This document shows, in pieces, positions 1-8,872 of a DNA stretch of 39,274 nucleotides. A program made the position numbers and the translations under genes. This stretch comes from Pseudomonadales bacterium (GTDB taxonomy: Bacteria > Pseudomonadota > Gammaproteobacteria > Pseudomonadales > Azotimanducaceae), in the NCBI GenBank assembly GCA_019090385.1, contig JAHRWB010000014.1, positions 1-39,274 of the forward strand. Direction: 5' to 3'. Numbering within the stretch: position 1 is the first letter of the stretch; every line of letters starts with the position of its first letter. The notes under the pieces are model-generated. The model saw only the letters and a program-made list of their open reading frames with translations, did no database searches and had not been told where the DNA came from.

Positions 1-1422
1 GAGCTGCTAAGTACTACCGACAGTTTTGAACGCACGGCACTAATGATAGCAGTCGAAGAACATTCCCTGGAATGGGTCGCTCATTTAGTCAAAAATTCCA
101 CCTTGCTGGATATGCAGGATAAATCAGGCAGCACCGCCCTTCACTATGCGATACATGGCAAAAGTAAGATCGTCACAAAACTACTGCTAGATGCCGGGGC
201 CAACCCTGATATTGGAACATTTGATGAGGAGAGGCCTTTGCATCTGGCCATTGCATCTAAACAATTAGCGCTAGCAAATTTATTGCTAAAAGCTGGAGCA
301 GATGTCAGCCTAAAAAACAGCAGCGGCTGGACACCAACAACCCTAGCCAAACGCAGCAACGACAAAAACATAAGAGCCGCCCTTAAAATAGACGCCTCAA
401 ACAGCAATATACGTCTACAACGAATCTCTGAAGTACAAAACCTGGAGAAACTTTTCGTCGATGCAGTACGCCGGGGTGATCGAGAACTTACCGAAAAATT
501 GCTAAATCAGGGTATTGACATTAGCAGCGCAGAAGCTAACGGATACACCCCTTTGGCCCATGCAGTACTCAATGGTCAGCGCGACATAGTACCTCTATTA
601 CTTAACAGGGGTGCTAGGACCGATACGGTATTTGCTCAAAAGCAAAATCTGCTTCACCTGGCAGCCAAATCTTCCAATGCCGATACGCTACCTCTGCTCA
701 TTACACATTCCCTGGATATAAATGCTACCGATGCCTTCCACAAAACACCGCTGGTTTTAGCCACTCAAGCAGGTTGTGAGCAATGCGTGACTTTCTTGTT
801 GCGCAATGGCGCCTCAGCCCAGATTCAGGATAACGATGGGAAAACGCCCCTAATCCACGCACTAATTAACAGACGAGCCAGCATTGCAAAGCTACTGCTT
901 ACCCAACCTGATAAGCATAACCTCACTGACAATGCAGGCCGCAATGCCCTCTGGTGGGCCACCAAACGCGGTTATCTTGATATAGCACTAAACCTGTTGA
1001 ACTCTTCAACCGCACCTTCCCTAGATCTATCAAAGTTTAATGCCCTGCACGTAGCAGCAGAAGAAAACCACCCCGCATTAGTAGAACCACTTATGGAACT
1101 GGTGAATATAGATTTAAAAACCCGCTCAGGAAACACTCCTTTATTGCTAGCCGCTCATGCAGGATCGACGGAAGCCCTGGTCCTGCTGATTGAAGCGGGA
1201 GCAAACCTGGACATGCCCAATGCTCGGGGTGACACAGCTCTGATCTCGGCCGCAAAATCTGAAAACCTGGAATGCGCCAAGCTATTATTAGATGCTGGTG
1301 CAAACCCCAGTATTCGCAATAGGAATTTTGAAAGCGCATTTTCCATAATAGAGCTACGTAACAAACCAACAGGAATGATGCTAATAGAAAACTACGATGG
1401 AAAATTAGCCAAGCTCCTGTAA
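1..1422 (+). CDS. Ankyrin-repeat protein, 5' end outside window
   Basis: The reading frame is open from the first base, so the gene is cut by the window edge; the ATG at 43 lies inside an ankyrin repeat (ERTALMIAVEE...) and is not the true start. About 473 residues are visible, almost entirely ankyrin repeats of the form G-x-TPLhhAxxxGxxxhVxxLLxxGAxxx, for example TALHYAIHG, TPLAHAVLNGQ, TPLVLATQAG, TPLIHALINR, TPLLLAAHAG and TALISAAKSEN, each followed by an LLL-(D/N)-AGA helix end. I count about 12-13 repeats. Ankyrin repeats are protein-protein interaction scaffolds; no catalytic domain is seen in the visible part. Two repeats are degenerate (around the YLDIALNLLNSS segment). The partner is unknown. 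Confidence 0.9.
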   Translation, partial: ELLSTTDSFERTALMIAVEEHSLEWVAHLVKNSTLLDMQDKSGSTALHYAIHGKSKIVTKLLLDAGANPDIGTFDEERPLHLAIASKQLALANLLLKAGADVSLKNSSGWTPTTLAKRSNDKNIRAALKIDASNSNIRLQRISEVQNLEKLFVDAVRRGDRELTEKLLNQGIDISSAEANGYTPLAHAVLNGQRDIVPLLLNRGARTDTVFAQKQNLLHLAAKSSNADTLPLLITHSLDINATDAFHKTPLVLATQAGCEQCVTFLLRNGASAQIQDNDGKTPLIHALINRRASIAKLLLTQPDKHNLTDNAGRNALWWATKRGYLDIALNLLNSSTAPSLDLSKFNALHVAAEENHPALVEPLMELVNIDLKTRSGNTPLLLAAHAGSTEALVLLIEAGANLDMPNARGDTALISAAKSENLECAKLLLDAGANPSIRNRNFESAFSIIELRNKPTGMMLIENYDGKLAKLL

Positions 1423-1777
1423 TAAGGTGTGCTGTAGCACTTCCTATTATAAATACTGCTTTGCCATTTTTAGTATCAGACTGGAATTCCCAGAGCTGGA
1501 CTGTCTTGCTGAATACCTGCATTCTGCCAGTAAGGCCTGGCAAACTTTCAGCCCTGTGTACGCGGCTGAATTTTCTCACAAATTAAACTTGCAATGAAGT
1601 TTGACACTGACCTATCTAGCGGCTAATGTGCCCGGGCTAGCAACGGATCGCTATTTTAAAAACCGATGATATTCGGTGGTATTTTTGTCTACCTAATAAA
1701 TGAGACTAATTGCGCTAAACTACTAGCATGATCAATAATTCCCACGGTAACACTGACGTAACCACTTCCATTATCCA
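1423..1777. other. Non-coding spacer
   Basis: About 355 bases between the ankyrin gene and the next gene, both on the plus strand. It holds a short GTGCT/AGCAC inverted repeat at about 1431-1442, without a T-run, and an imperfect stem near 1657-1685 (AAAAACC...GGT..TTTTT) that could be a weak terminator. No gene or RNA is recognised. Confidence 0.4.
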
Positions 1778-1810
1778 ATGTCCTTTTCATCATGCGAAAC
1801 TATTATCTCT

Positions 1811-2848
1811 ATGGTAAATATGTCTCTGTCTAATAAACGAAGTACCCTTGTGTCCTCTTGTTGTTTGATGATGTTTGCTGCCAGCGAAGTATCTGCTGGA
1901 CGCGAAATACCCGATAGAACATCCAGGTTGAGTTTTTATTTCTCGCAGCAGAAAACTGAAACGCTGCAAGTTCTCGTACAGGAAAATATCACGACTACTG
2001 AAACCAGTCCGACTGTACCCGTAGAGAGCCCGACAGCAGAAATAGAAAGCCCACCTTTAATATTGGATCAATATGAAGACGTGCCCACCTTATCTTCATT
2101 ATTTTTTTATCAATCCGGTGGCCTTTACCCAAATGCGATAGAACCTATCCAGCAACCAGAACCTGAGGGCAACGCCGCAGTCGAAACAGTACCAGCAACA
2201 GAAGTGACACTCAATGAAGAAGTCCCTCCCCCGTTGATGGAGGATACTGCAATGCCACTCATTCAAACCGAAGAGGCTATTGTCGTCACAACCCCCAATG
2301 TTAATGTTGAAAGCCAAGAAGAACCCATCATTCCAGTAATACTGCAAAACGTAATTGAACCATTACCTGCAAATACAACGCTGACTATCAGCACACCGTG
2401 GACAGATGCCGGATCATCAGCCACTTTGTCATGGGACAGTACCGGAGTCAGTGAATGCCAAGCATCCGGTAGCTGGAGTGGTTCCAAATCCATCGCTGGC
2501 AGTCTGACCGTAGGCCCAATAACAGCGGACTCAAACTTTACCCTAAATTGTGAGGGTAAAAATGGCAGCGCTGTGGCCATGGCAACAATAAGGGTTCGAT
2601 CCGCTACACTCAGCTGGGCACGACCTACGCAAAATGCCGATGGCAGCCCTCTGCTTGATCTTGCATCCTATCAAATATACTACGGCCAGCAGCCTGGCGC
2701 CTATACTCAAAAATTGGCACTCAATGCCGATGTCACACAAGTAACCGTCAATCTTATCCCCGGAAAGTATTACTTTTCTATTTCAAGCATTGATAACTCT
2801 AACAACGAAAGTAAACTTTCTCAGGAAGTGTCAAAACTTATCCAGTGA
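1811..2848 (+). CDS. Exported protein with Ig-like and fibronectin type III domains
   Basis: Hypothetical surface or periplasmic protein. From the ATG at 1811 the N-terminus gives a plausible signal peptide (hydrophobic LVSSCCLMMFAA, cleavage after SEVSA); an in-frame ATG at 1778 would add an unhelpful leader, and neither start has a clear Shine-Dalgarno. A Pro/Glu/Thr-rich low-complexity region follows, then an Ig-like domain (TPWTDAGSSATLSWDSTGVSECQASGSW, with two Cys about 35 residues apart, the second in TLNCEG). A C-terminal FN3-like domain ends the protein (LSWARPTQNADGSPL ... YQIYYGQ ... YYFSISSIDNSNNES). The domains suggest an extracellular binding or structural role; no catalytic motif is seen. 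The acidic linker may act as a spacer. Function unknown. Confidence 0.75.
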   Translation: MVNMSLSNKRSTLVSSCCLMMFAASEVSAGREIPDRTSRLSFYFSQQKTETLQVLVQENITTTETSPTVPVESPTAEIESPPLILDQYEDVPTLSSLFFYQSGGLYPNAIEPIQQPEPEGNAAVETVPATEVTLNEEVPPPLMEDTAMPLIQTEEAIVVTTPNVNVESQEEPIIPVILQNVIEPLPANTTLTISTPWTDAGSSATLSWDSTGVSECQASGSWSGSKSIAGSLTVGPITADSNFTLNCEGKNGSAVAMATIRVRSATLSWARPTQNADGSPLLDLASYQIYYGQQPGAYTQKLALNADVTQVTVNLIPGKYYFSISSIDNSNNESKLSQEVSKLIQ

Positions 2849-2990
2849 TCTATATTCCAGTCGGTATTGGATGAGTTTTTAATTCAATTTGCCAAGTACA
2901 CATACTTTACATCGAGATAATATGGTGTAAACTCGCGTAGCTGGTAAAGAGTACAGTGGCTATTTATGTCGATGAAATTTTAATAAGAAT

Positions 2991-3098
2991 TATAATCTCT
3001 CATCTTGCTTGTTCGTAAGTACGTTCCCAAATCTTTCAGCAATTTATCGAAATGGAATAATCCTCTTCGATCATCGTATAACGCCTCTGGAGAAACTT
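2991..3098 (+). promoter_or_regulatory. Putative cold-shock gene promoter and leader
   Basis: A perfect -10 hexamer TATAAT is at 2991-2996, with no convincing -35. Transcription from about 3003 would give a leader of about 95 bases before the cold-shock start, in keeping with the long leaders of cspA-type mRNAs. An inverted repeat TTTACA...TGTAAA (2906-2931) lies upstream and could be an operator. The promoter is inferred by eye. Confidence 0.35.
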
Positions 3099-3299
3099 AT
3101 GGCAACTGGCAAAGTAAAATGGTTCGACGAAAAAAAAGGTTTTGGTTTTATTGAGCGAGAAGATGGCAATGACGTTTTTGTTCATTTTCGTGCAATTAAT
3201 GAACCTGGTTTTAAAACCTTGTCTGACGGGCAAGAAGTAGAATTTGATGTTGAACAAGGCCAAAAAGGCCCCCAGGCAGTAAACGTTAGAGTTGTCTGA
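3099..3299 (+). CDS. Cold-shock protein (CspA family)
   Basis: A 66-residue single-stranded nucleic-acid-binding OB-fold protein. The start at 3099 is set by a GGAG about 6 bases upstream and by the canonical N-terminus MATGKVKWF; a longer open frame back to 3009 is leader. RNP1 (KKGFGFIER, residues 12-20) and RNP2 (DVFVHF, residues 25-30) are intact, and the length matches the family (65-70). Such proteins act as RNA chaperones that melt mRNA structure, many of them cold-induced. The specific paralogue (cspA, cspD and so on) cannot be decided. It is monocistronic, ending at a strong terminator. Confidence 0.95.
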   Translation: MATGKVKWFDEKKGFGFIEREDGNDVFVHFRAINEPGFKTLSDGQEVEFDVEQGQKGPQAVNVRVV

Positions 3300-3315
3300 C
3301 CTGCATCCTTCCCAT

Positions 3316-3351
3316 AAAAAAGGCCAGCTGATTAACCAGCTGGCCTTTTTT
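3316..3351. terminator. Bidirectional intrinsic terminator
   Basis: A perfect 9-bp stem GGCCAGCTG/CAGCTGGCC with a 6-base loop, preceded by A6 and followed by T6. It lies between the convergent cold-shock gene and winged-helix regulator, so it can serve both strands. Confidence 0.9.
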
Positions 3352-3375
3352 ATGCCTTGATATAAAGTTAAATGT

Positions 3376-3885
3376 CTACGTGCAGCATATCTCAAAAAAT
3401 ACGCAGGCCAGTTTAGGGCTTACTCTGATTTTCCTGAATGACTGAAACGAGACAGGCGCAGGGTTACACAAAAGTCGGTAGCCTTTTTTGGGAATGGTCT
3501 GAATATAACTTGGCGTATTAGCCTTATCCCCCAGCGCCTTGCGCAACTCGGATATTGCCCGCGTCAGCGATTCTTCCGTTACCACTTTGCCATGCCACAC
3601 CGCCTCAAGAAGTGTATCGCGACTAACCACCTCTCCCGCGCGTGCAGCCAACACACCTGATACATCCAATAGCTGTGGCTGCAAATGGATAGACCCTTCC
3701 GGTGTTTCAAGACAACCCTCATTAACGTATACCGTTACCTCCCCCAGTGTGTAAACACTGCCAAGCCCATTGGCATCTGGAAAATTTGGAACATTTGCAG
3801 CTGCAGCCACATTAGCGGTCTGGCGAATCCACGCAGGTAGATCACCCAGTTGTTTCTTTGAAACTGTTCTATTAACCAAAAACAA
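3376..3885 (-). CDS. Winged-helix (OmpR/CadC-type) transcriptional regulator, short
   Basis: DNA-binding protein with a trans_reg_C winged-helix domain at about residues 45-140: LGEVTVYVNEGCLE...LQPQLLDVSGVLAARAGEVVSRDTLLEAVWHGKVVTEESLTRAISELRKALGD...YIQTIPKKGYRL, ending in the family's wing motif. I place the start at the TTG at 3885, because AAGGAG lies exactly 6 bases upstream; no ATG is available before the domain. CadC/ToxR-type regulators normally continue into a membrane helix and a periplasmic sensor. This one ends about 25 residues after the wing with no membrane segment or receiver domain. It may be a natural minimal regulator or a truncated one. Targets are unknown. Confidence 0.75.
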   Translation of the reverse strand: MFLVNRTVSKKQLGDLPAWIRQTANVAAAANVPNFPDANGLGSVYTLGEVTVYVNEGCLETPEGSIHLQPQLLDVSGVLAARAGEVVSRDTLLEAVWHGKVVTEESLTRAISELRKALGDKANTPSYIQTIPKKGYRLLCNPAPVSFQSFRKIRVSPKLACVFFEICCT

Positions 3886-4209
3886 TGATGACTCCTTCCC
3901 AAAATCACGCACCAAAATTCAAAACCCCAAAACTACACTCACCTGGTTATAAGATGCGTTAAACACCAATAAAGTTGCATGAATATTCGAATCGGGCAAA
4001 ACAATTAGCTTCCGACCTTTATTCCATTAAACCTTGGGGTATAAGTGAGTTAATGCGCAGCAATATATATCGCAGTAGTGCCAACATCTCGCCTACTACC
4101 AGCATTAAGATGGGAAGCATTTATAAGCCAAACTATAAACCAGACAACTGTGACACCGCGCAAATTTACGTTTTGCAAAAGACCCGCTGAATACTTCGGT
4201 GCAAGTGCT

Positions 4210-4566
4210 TTGTGCAAAACTCCATTTTTATTGAGCACAATATTTTTCTGTCATGCTGCGCTCGCTTCAAAACCCGTTATGACCCGAATGCTGGATTCCA
4301 CCACATACCAAACTGAATTAGCCGCAGTAACTGCAATGGGCCTCGCCTACTTGGAAGATTCAACAAAAAATGATGTGGAACATATGGGAGCCATTCTGAA
4401 AACACCTAACGGCCGCTTTGGTATTACTCATGGAAGAAACCGTCCAGGAAAGGATGAATTCAGATTTACTACGACCCTCACCCATCCCCGATCACAATTG
4501 CCTAAAGGTATGCACACAGGCAAGCAGATATCTCATATCGATCTAAGAAATATTTCACGCAGTTAG
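4210..4566 (+). CDS. Small putative exported protein, DUF4329-like
   Basis: Weakly supported gene. The open frame runs back to 4078, but a TTG at 4210 gives a signal-peptide-like N-terminus (CKTPFLLSTIFFCHAALA). The remaining ~95 residues (AAVTAMGLAYLEDSTKNDVEHMGAILKT...GRFGITHGRNR...LPKGMHTG) have the layout of the DUF4329/JAB-like fold: a helix, a Ser-rich turn, a strand with G.I, then a late His. The match is by eye and the C-terminus is short, so it could be a decayed gene. No good ribosome-binding site is seen. Function unknown. Confidence 0.35.
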   Translation: MCKTPFLLSTIFFCHAALASKPVMTRMLDSTTYQTELAAVTAMGLAYLEDSTKNDVEHMGAILKTPNGRFGITHGRNRPGKDEFRFTTTLTHPRSQLPKGMHTGKQISHIDLRNISRS

Positions 4567-4622
4567 TTGCGTTTCCTGCTCGTATCCAGCACCTCAGATA
4601 CTCACATGGTTAAAAGCGGATA

Positions 4623-5297
4623 TCAGGGTGTATCGACGACTACTTCTGGTCTGAACTCCAGAGGAATAGCATCGGAATGCGTATAGTCCATATGCTGGTC
4701 AATCTCTGACTGGTTGTAAATAAGAGCTTGCGGCTTTCCCTCAACCGTTTGCTTTTCCAGGAGAAATACTCCTTCAGGGGTTTCAACCTCTGCAAAAACT
4801 ACCCCCTCGCCAAAGGTGACCTGTGCATGAAGTAGTCCTCCTGAACCATCTACAGTTGCATAGAGTGAAGTACTATAAGCATTTTTCTGCCTTTCCATAA
4901 TGGTCGCCGACAATACTCGTGCAGACTGTGGGATTTGCATACTGAAGCTGTCCCCAGGTTGTAACGAGGCTAGTACCACATCATCAGTGTAAACTCGCAG
5001 GGCCGATATCGAAAATGCGCGCTGTATTATGACTACCTCGGCACTAACACCTGCAGCCCATAAAGATCTAGCATCTGCTCTGGGGCTCAAATCAAGACGC
5101 TGTAAACTACGCGTCACCGAAGCGTTTAGGCGCTCACCATTATAATCCACAGAAAGATTTGGCACTTCAACTTGCTCATCTAACCTCCCCGGCACCGATT
5201 TTACGAGAGGCGCAACGGCAATTTCAGGACGAACGCTAAACTGAAAAGTCAAAAAAGCAGCCAATACAAACACCAAACCTAAATATATGACCTTCAC
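4623..5297 (-). CDS. Membrane-anchored protein resembling a metalloprotease propeptide
   Basis: The GTG at 5297 is preferred: AGGTGA sits 5 bases upstream. The product (about 224 residues) begins with one hydrophobic helix (IYLGLVFVLAAFLTFQF), either an uncleaved anchor or a signal peptide. The rest resembles the propeptide region of secreted bacterial M12-type proteases: PGDSFSMQIP, a central segment with SLYATVDGSG..LHAQVTFGEGVVFAEVETPEGVFLLEK, and a short tail. In those proteases this region normally precedes the catalytic domain in the same chain. Here it is a separate gene, divergent from a protease that starts directly with its catalytic domain. I infer a chaperone or inhibitor role for the protease at 5575. 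The similarity is by eye and could be wrong. Confidence 0.55.
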   Translation of the reverse strand: MKVIYLGLVFVLAAFLTFQFSVRPEIAVAPLVKSVPGRLDEQVEVPNLSVDYNGERLNASVTRSLQRLDLSPRADARSLWAAGVSAEVVIIQRAFSISALRVYTDDVVLASLQPGDSFSMQIPQSARVLSATIMERQKNAYSTSLYATVDGSGGLLHAQVTFGEGVVFAEVETPEGVFLLEKQTVEGKPQALIYNQSEIDQHMDYTHSDAIPLEFRPEVVVDTP

Positions 5298-5574
5298 CCG
5301 ATTCACCTGCGGCTGTATGAGAGGCTATCTGGTAAACACCAACCCACAGATGAATGCGCGCCATACCGGATACAATGAGAAGAGTTTGTAAGTAATCTCA
5401 TACTTTTTCATTACAATATTCTTTCATTCGCAATTTTATCATGTTTGAATATCCCCGCGTGCACCGGATGGCTGCTTTGGGAGGCAGGTCTGCTTCGAAA
5501 ACACTGAAGAGCAGACTTTAATTGTCTAATCACCACTTTCTAACTGCTATTGCAGGAAGCCAGTATGGGTAGCT

Positions 5575-7938
5575 ATGCCATCTAGAATAACTGCGAAGCA
5601 GAAGAGAATATATAAGAATGTGGTTCTCCGGCTGCGAGTATTCTGCTGTGCATTGATCCTGTCAGCTGGAACTCAATTCGGCGCTTCCGCCGCAGTAACA
5701 ATAGATGTACTAGCCCTCTATTCTCCCGAATCACACGCGATATATTCTAATATTGAAGCGCGCATAGAATCATTGTTTGCGACAGCCAATCAAGCACACA
5801 AAAACAGCAATACTCAGGTCACTCTGAATCCAGTACTTATATCCTCCATCAATCATGCCAATTTTTTTGAAGTGAGTTCTAGTGCCCTGTACTCGCTCAC
5901 GGCAAATGTCGAAGCAGCCCAGTTACAGTCAAATTATGGCGCTGACTTAATCGTGCTGTTTACACCCGCAAGCAGCAGTCTGTGTGGCGTAGCTTTTGTT
6001 GCTTCAGGTAACCCCGAGCAAGGCATCACGGGAATCGCTCGTCGCTCCGTGGTGGGAATAGATTGTCCGGGAAGAACCCTGGCACACGAAATTGGCCACA
6101 GCTTTGGCCTCAACCACTCCGCCTTGCAGGGAGTAGAAGGAGCCGTAGTACCCTACGGTCGCGGCTACGGTATTCATAATCAATTCGCCACCGTCATGGC
6201 ATATGAAAGATCCTTCGGCAGTGCCACTCCTTTAAACCGGTTTTCCCAATACGACAGCAGCAAATGCAACAACCTGGCTTGCGGCATAGCACCTGGCGAA
6301 GCCCAGGAAGCAGATGCAAAACGTGCCATTGAATTGGTGGCACTCGACGTTCAAGCTTACGCTACATCAACCACTCTGCCTGAACCCGAACCTGAGCCTG
6401 AACCCGAGCCTGAACCGGAGCCCGAGCCTGAACCGGAGCCTGAACCTGAACCCGGCACCACCAATCCTGGGCAGGGAAATCCGACTGAATCTGCTCTGAT
6501 CAAGCGTGTCTCCTTTGCAAATCCAGCCAGTAATCTACAAATGCAAACTGTTTTACGCTTTATAAACAAACAAAACTATTTCACTCAGGTTGAATTACAG
6601 GGATATGATGATTCTGGCATGCCAGCACCTGGTGGCAAGGTGTATTTTTCAATACCACCCCGCACCAGCATATTCCTGACCAGTCAAGATCTGGAGAACG
6701 GGAATACCGCAAAAGGACTTCAAGGAAATTTAGGCGATGGCCAAGGCAAATGGCACTTCCGCATTGTTTCATCATCCATCATAGACTTAATGAATTTAGT
6801 CGTTTCTCCCAATGGCAACTTAAGTAACCTCGGGGAATCAGTACCCTCCTCAGCGAACATCCACGAAGTATATTTTGCCAATCCAGCCAGCAACCAGGCC
6901 CAACAAGGTTTTATCAGAGTAGTTAATCGTTCAGAGTTTTCAGGAATGATATCCATGAGCGCAATGGATGATAATGGATCGCCTGCCCCAGGTGGCGTAG
7001 TACATTTTTTTCTAGAAGCGAATGCGGCTACACAATTTAATAGCCTGGACTACGAACTGGGCAATTCAGAAAAAGGACTCAGTGGTGCACTGGGTGATGG
7101 TACCGGAAAATGGCATATACAGCTTTCTTCTCCTAGTCTTGACCTGTCTGTTATGAGCCTTATACGCACAGAAGACGGTATACTAAGCAATCTGAGCAGT
7201 GTTGTCCCCAAAGATGATGCAAACAACAACCGTGTATTTTTAGCCTCCCCCGCTGAAGAAATCTTACAAAATACCTTCATACGAATAGTCAATACTACTA
7301 ATTTGCCAGGCAGTGTAGAAATAACTGCTGTGGACGAAAACGGAAATGCCGCACCCGGTGGTAATTTGCTGCTCACCATCAATGCCGATCAATCAGTTCA
7401 GCTAAATACCAACGACCTTGAAAAGGGAAATCCGAACAAAAATCTGATGGGTTCACTGGGCACAGGTATCGGTCCCTGGTCACTCATATTCGACTCAGAC
7501 CTAGAAATTGAAGTGATGAACCTAATGCGAATGCCAAATGGCGTAGTTACCAACTTAAGTGAGACAGTGAGTAAAACGACAGTCTCACAGAGTGAGGTGC
7601 CCATATTTTTTGCTTCCGGCGAAACAAATCAACAAAGTATACTCCGGGTTTCCAATACCTCAGATCAATATGGCAGCGTTAGTATCAGAGCCGTAGATGA
7701 TGCGGGGAATACTGCACCCGGAGGCGTAGTGATCTTTGACATATCCCCCTATGCGACTATAGAACTCAATGCCACGGAGCTTGAATCAGGAAATATCGAC
7801 AAAGCACTGTTTGGTGCGATGGGTTCAGGTGAAGGTTCATGGCGCCTATCAGTCACGTCCAGCCTAAACCTTCAAGTGCAGAGTCTATTAAACAGCGACA
7901 ACGAATTTCTGATCAACTTGAGCGCCACTGTAAAATAA
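5575..7938 (+). CDS. Secreted reprolysin-like zinc metalloprotease with four C-terminal repeats
   Basis: A 787-residue secreted protease. A long basic N-region and hydrophobic core form a signal peptide, cleaved near ASA-A (residues 38-40). The catalytic domain starts at once (VTIDVLALYSPES..., 41-265) with the metzincin zinc motif HEIGHSFGLNH at 171-181 and a Met-turn at ATVMAY (Met208), so the active site is intact. A (Glu-Pro)n linker follows (about 269-293). Four repeats of about 112 residues follow at roughly 311-424, 430-545, 551-666 and 676-787. Each has the pattern FANPASN...R(F/I)(I/V)N...D..G..APGG...L..GN...L.G.LG.G.G.W...(V/M).(S/N)L...G.L.NLS. Such repeats are probably surface or binding modules. 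No propeptide is present in the chain; compare the divergent gene at 4623. Confidence 0.85.
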   Translation: MPSRITAKQKRIYKNVVLRLRVFCCALILSAGTQFGASAAVTIDVLALYSPESHAIYSNIEARIESLFATANQAHKNSNTQVTLNPVLISSINHANFFEVSSSALYSLTANVEAAQLQSNYGADLIVLFTPASSSLCGVAFVASGNPEQGITGIARRSVVGIDCPGRTLAHEIGHSFGLNHSALQGVEGAVVPYGRGYGIHNQFATVMAYERSFGSATPLNRFSQYDSSKCNNLACGIAPGEAQEADAKRAIELVALDVQAYATSTTLPEPEPEPEPEPEPEPEPEPEPEPEPGTTNPGQGNPTESALIKRVSFANPASNLQMQTVLRFINKQNYFTQVELQGYDDSGMPAPGGKVYFSIPPRTSIFLTSQDLENGNTAKGLQGNLGDGQGKWHFRIVSSSIIDLMNLVVSPNGNLSNLGESVPSSANIHEVYFANPASNQAQQGFIRVVNRSEFSGMISMSAMDDNGSPAPGGVVHFFLEANAATQFNSLDYELGNSEKGLSGALGDGTGKWHIQLSSPSLDLSVMSLIRTEDGILSNLSSVVPKDDANNNRVFLASPAEEILQNTFIRIVNTTNLPGSVEITAVDENGNAAPGGNLLLTINADQSVQLNTNDLEKGNPNKNLMGSLGTGIGPWSLIFDSDLEIEVMNLMRMPNGVVTNLSETVSKTTVSQSEVPIFFASGETNQQSILRVSNTSDQYGSVSIRAVDDAGNTAPGGVVIFDISPYATIELNATELESGNIDKALFGAMGSGEGSWRLSVTSSLNLQVQSLLNSDNEFLINLSATVK

Positions 7939-8114
7939 ATAATGGTTTATTCATTGGTAGTAGCAAAAACCTGGTGCACTCAATAAATCCCGGGCTTTAC
8001 GGAGGCAAAAGACCCCTAACACTCGTTAACAAACACCCTATTTCAAAATTATATGCAAATAGTTGATTCGGACATTTTCGATCTGGGAATAACCGTGTAA
8101 AATGCCCGCTTCCT

Positions 8115-8202
8115 GGAGAGGTGGCCGAGTGGCCGAAGGCGCTCCCCTGCTAAGGGAGTATGGGGCAACTCATCGAGGGTTCGAATCCCTCCCTCTCCGC
8201 CA
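8115..8202 (+). tRNA. tRNA-Ser (anticodon GCT)
   Basis: An 88-base class II tRNA. The acceptor stem GGAGAGG (8115-8121) pairs with CCTCTCC (8192-8198), then discriminator G and encoded CCA (8200-8202). The anticodon loop CTGCTAA carries GCT at 8149-8151, the long variable arm is present, and the T-loop is GGTTCGAATCC. A -10-like TAAAAT at 8098-8103 with a GC-rich discriminator lies upstream. In many gammaproteobacteria this tRNA directly follows csrA on the same strand; here it is about 9 kb away and convergent with csrA, with mobile-element debris between. Confidence 0.97.
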
Positions 8203-8463
8203 GACAGTCTGCAAGTTTATCCTCCACTCTGCATTTTTTTGAACAATACCCCAAGAATCAAAAGGTTAGATTAAATACAGCACAATTTTAGCGCTCGAAA
8301 TCTAATCTATTACGGACATTAAGCTTCTATTTAAGGTGGAATTCTCTGGTTGAGAATGACTCGATACGTTTTACTTTATAGAAAAAAGATAGTGTTTTTG
8401 AACACTGGTGTAATCGATATATAGCTATGCAAGATGCCCGCTCTCTTCTGATAGGCTAATTTC

Positions 8464-8872
8464 TCAGATGACAACGTCCAGCATATCAGGCGTAAACCCG
8501 TATAGCCTTCGCTGTTCCACAAAACACAGTGGCATATCCAGGTGTTTACTGAGCCTGTCTAATGTCAGGTCTGGGGGCTGAGTTCCCGCCAGGATCGACA
8601 GCTGAATATCAGGTGCCAAAAAGATCAGTTTGTGGATTCGTGATAGATACCTGCTCTCCAGGTTCAATTTACTTGCCAGTAAATTAAACCTGTTGATGTC
8701 TGAATCGTTGAGTGCTTCATTCCATTGGTGGGCATGAATTAGTGCTTGCACCAGTTTTTTATCCGGTTCTTTGTATTTTTGCCCCCCGTCCAAAACAAGT
8801 TTTTTACCATGCTGGACTTCCCCCTGTTCTGAGGACCACTTCGACCCCGACCACTCTCTGGTCCTGGCTCAT
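8464..8872 (-). pseudogene. Remnant of a serine-recombinase C-terminal-type protein, frameshifted
   Basis: The frame from a TTG at 8793 to 8464 encodes KKLVQALIHAHQWNEAL...ASKLNLESRYLSRIHKLIFLAPDIQ...GTQPPDLTL...FVEQRRLYGF. This is the characteristic C-terminal segment of large resolvase-family proteins, or of the small proteins encoded next to them. Upstream, the ATG at 8872 (preceded by GGAATTGAAG) begins MSQDQRVVGVEVVLRTGGSPAW in another frame. A frameshift near 8805-8811 would join it to HGKKLVLDGG, restoring the family's RRGGRKLVL-like strand. The catalytic resolvase domain is absent. I read it as a dead remnant; a small free-standing ORF from 8793 cannot be excluded. Confidence 0.55.

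Noticed and set aside
3975-4190. 71-residue ORF before the DUF4329-like gene
   Set aside because: No ribosome-binding site, no recognisable composition or motif, overlaps the other frame; likely chance.
6357-6569. Minus-strand ORF rich in Gly-Ser repeats
   Set aside because: It is the reverse reading of the Glu-Pro linker of the protease; low-complexity antisense shadow.
8041-8114. tRNA promoter as a firm call
   Set aside because: A TAAAAT -10 and a GC-rich discriminator are visible, but no acceptable -35 is at 16-18 bases, so it is only mentioned under the tRNA.
8266-8305. Inverted repeat TTAGATT/AATCTAA after the tRNA, with a GTTAGAT heptamer
   Set aside because: The heptamer fits an attC core box but there is no partner box and no cassette gene beside it; could be chance or an operator.
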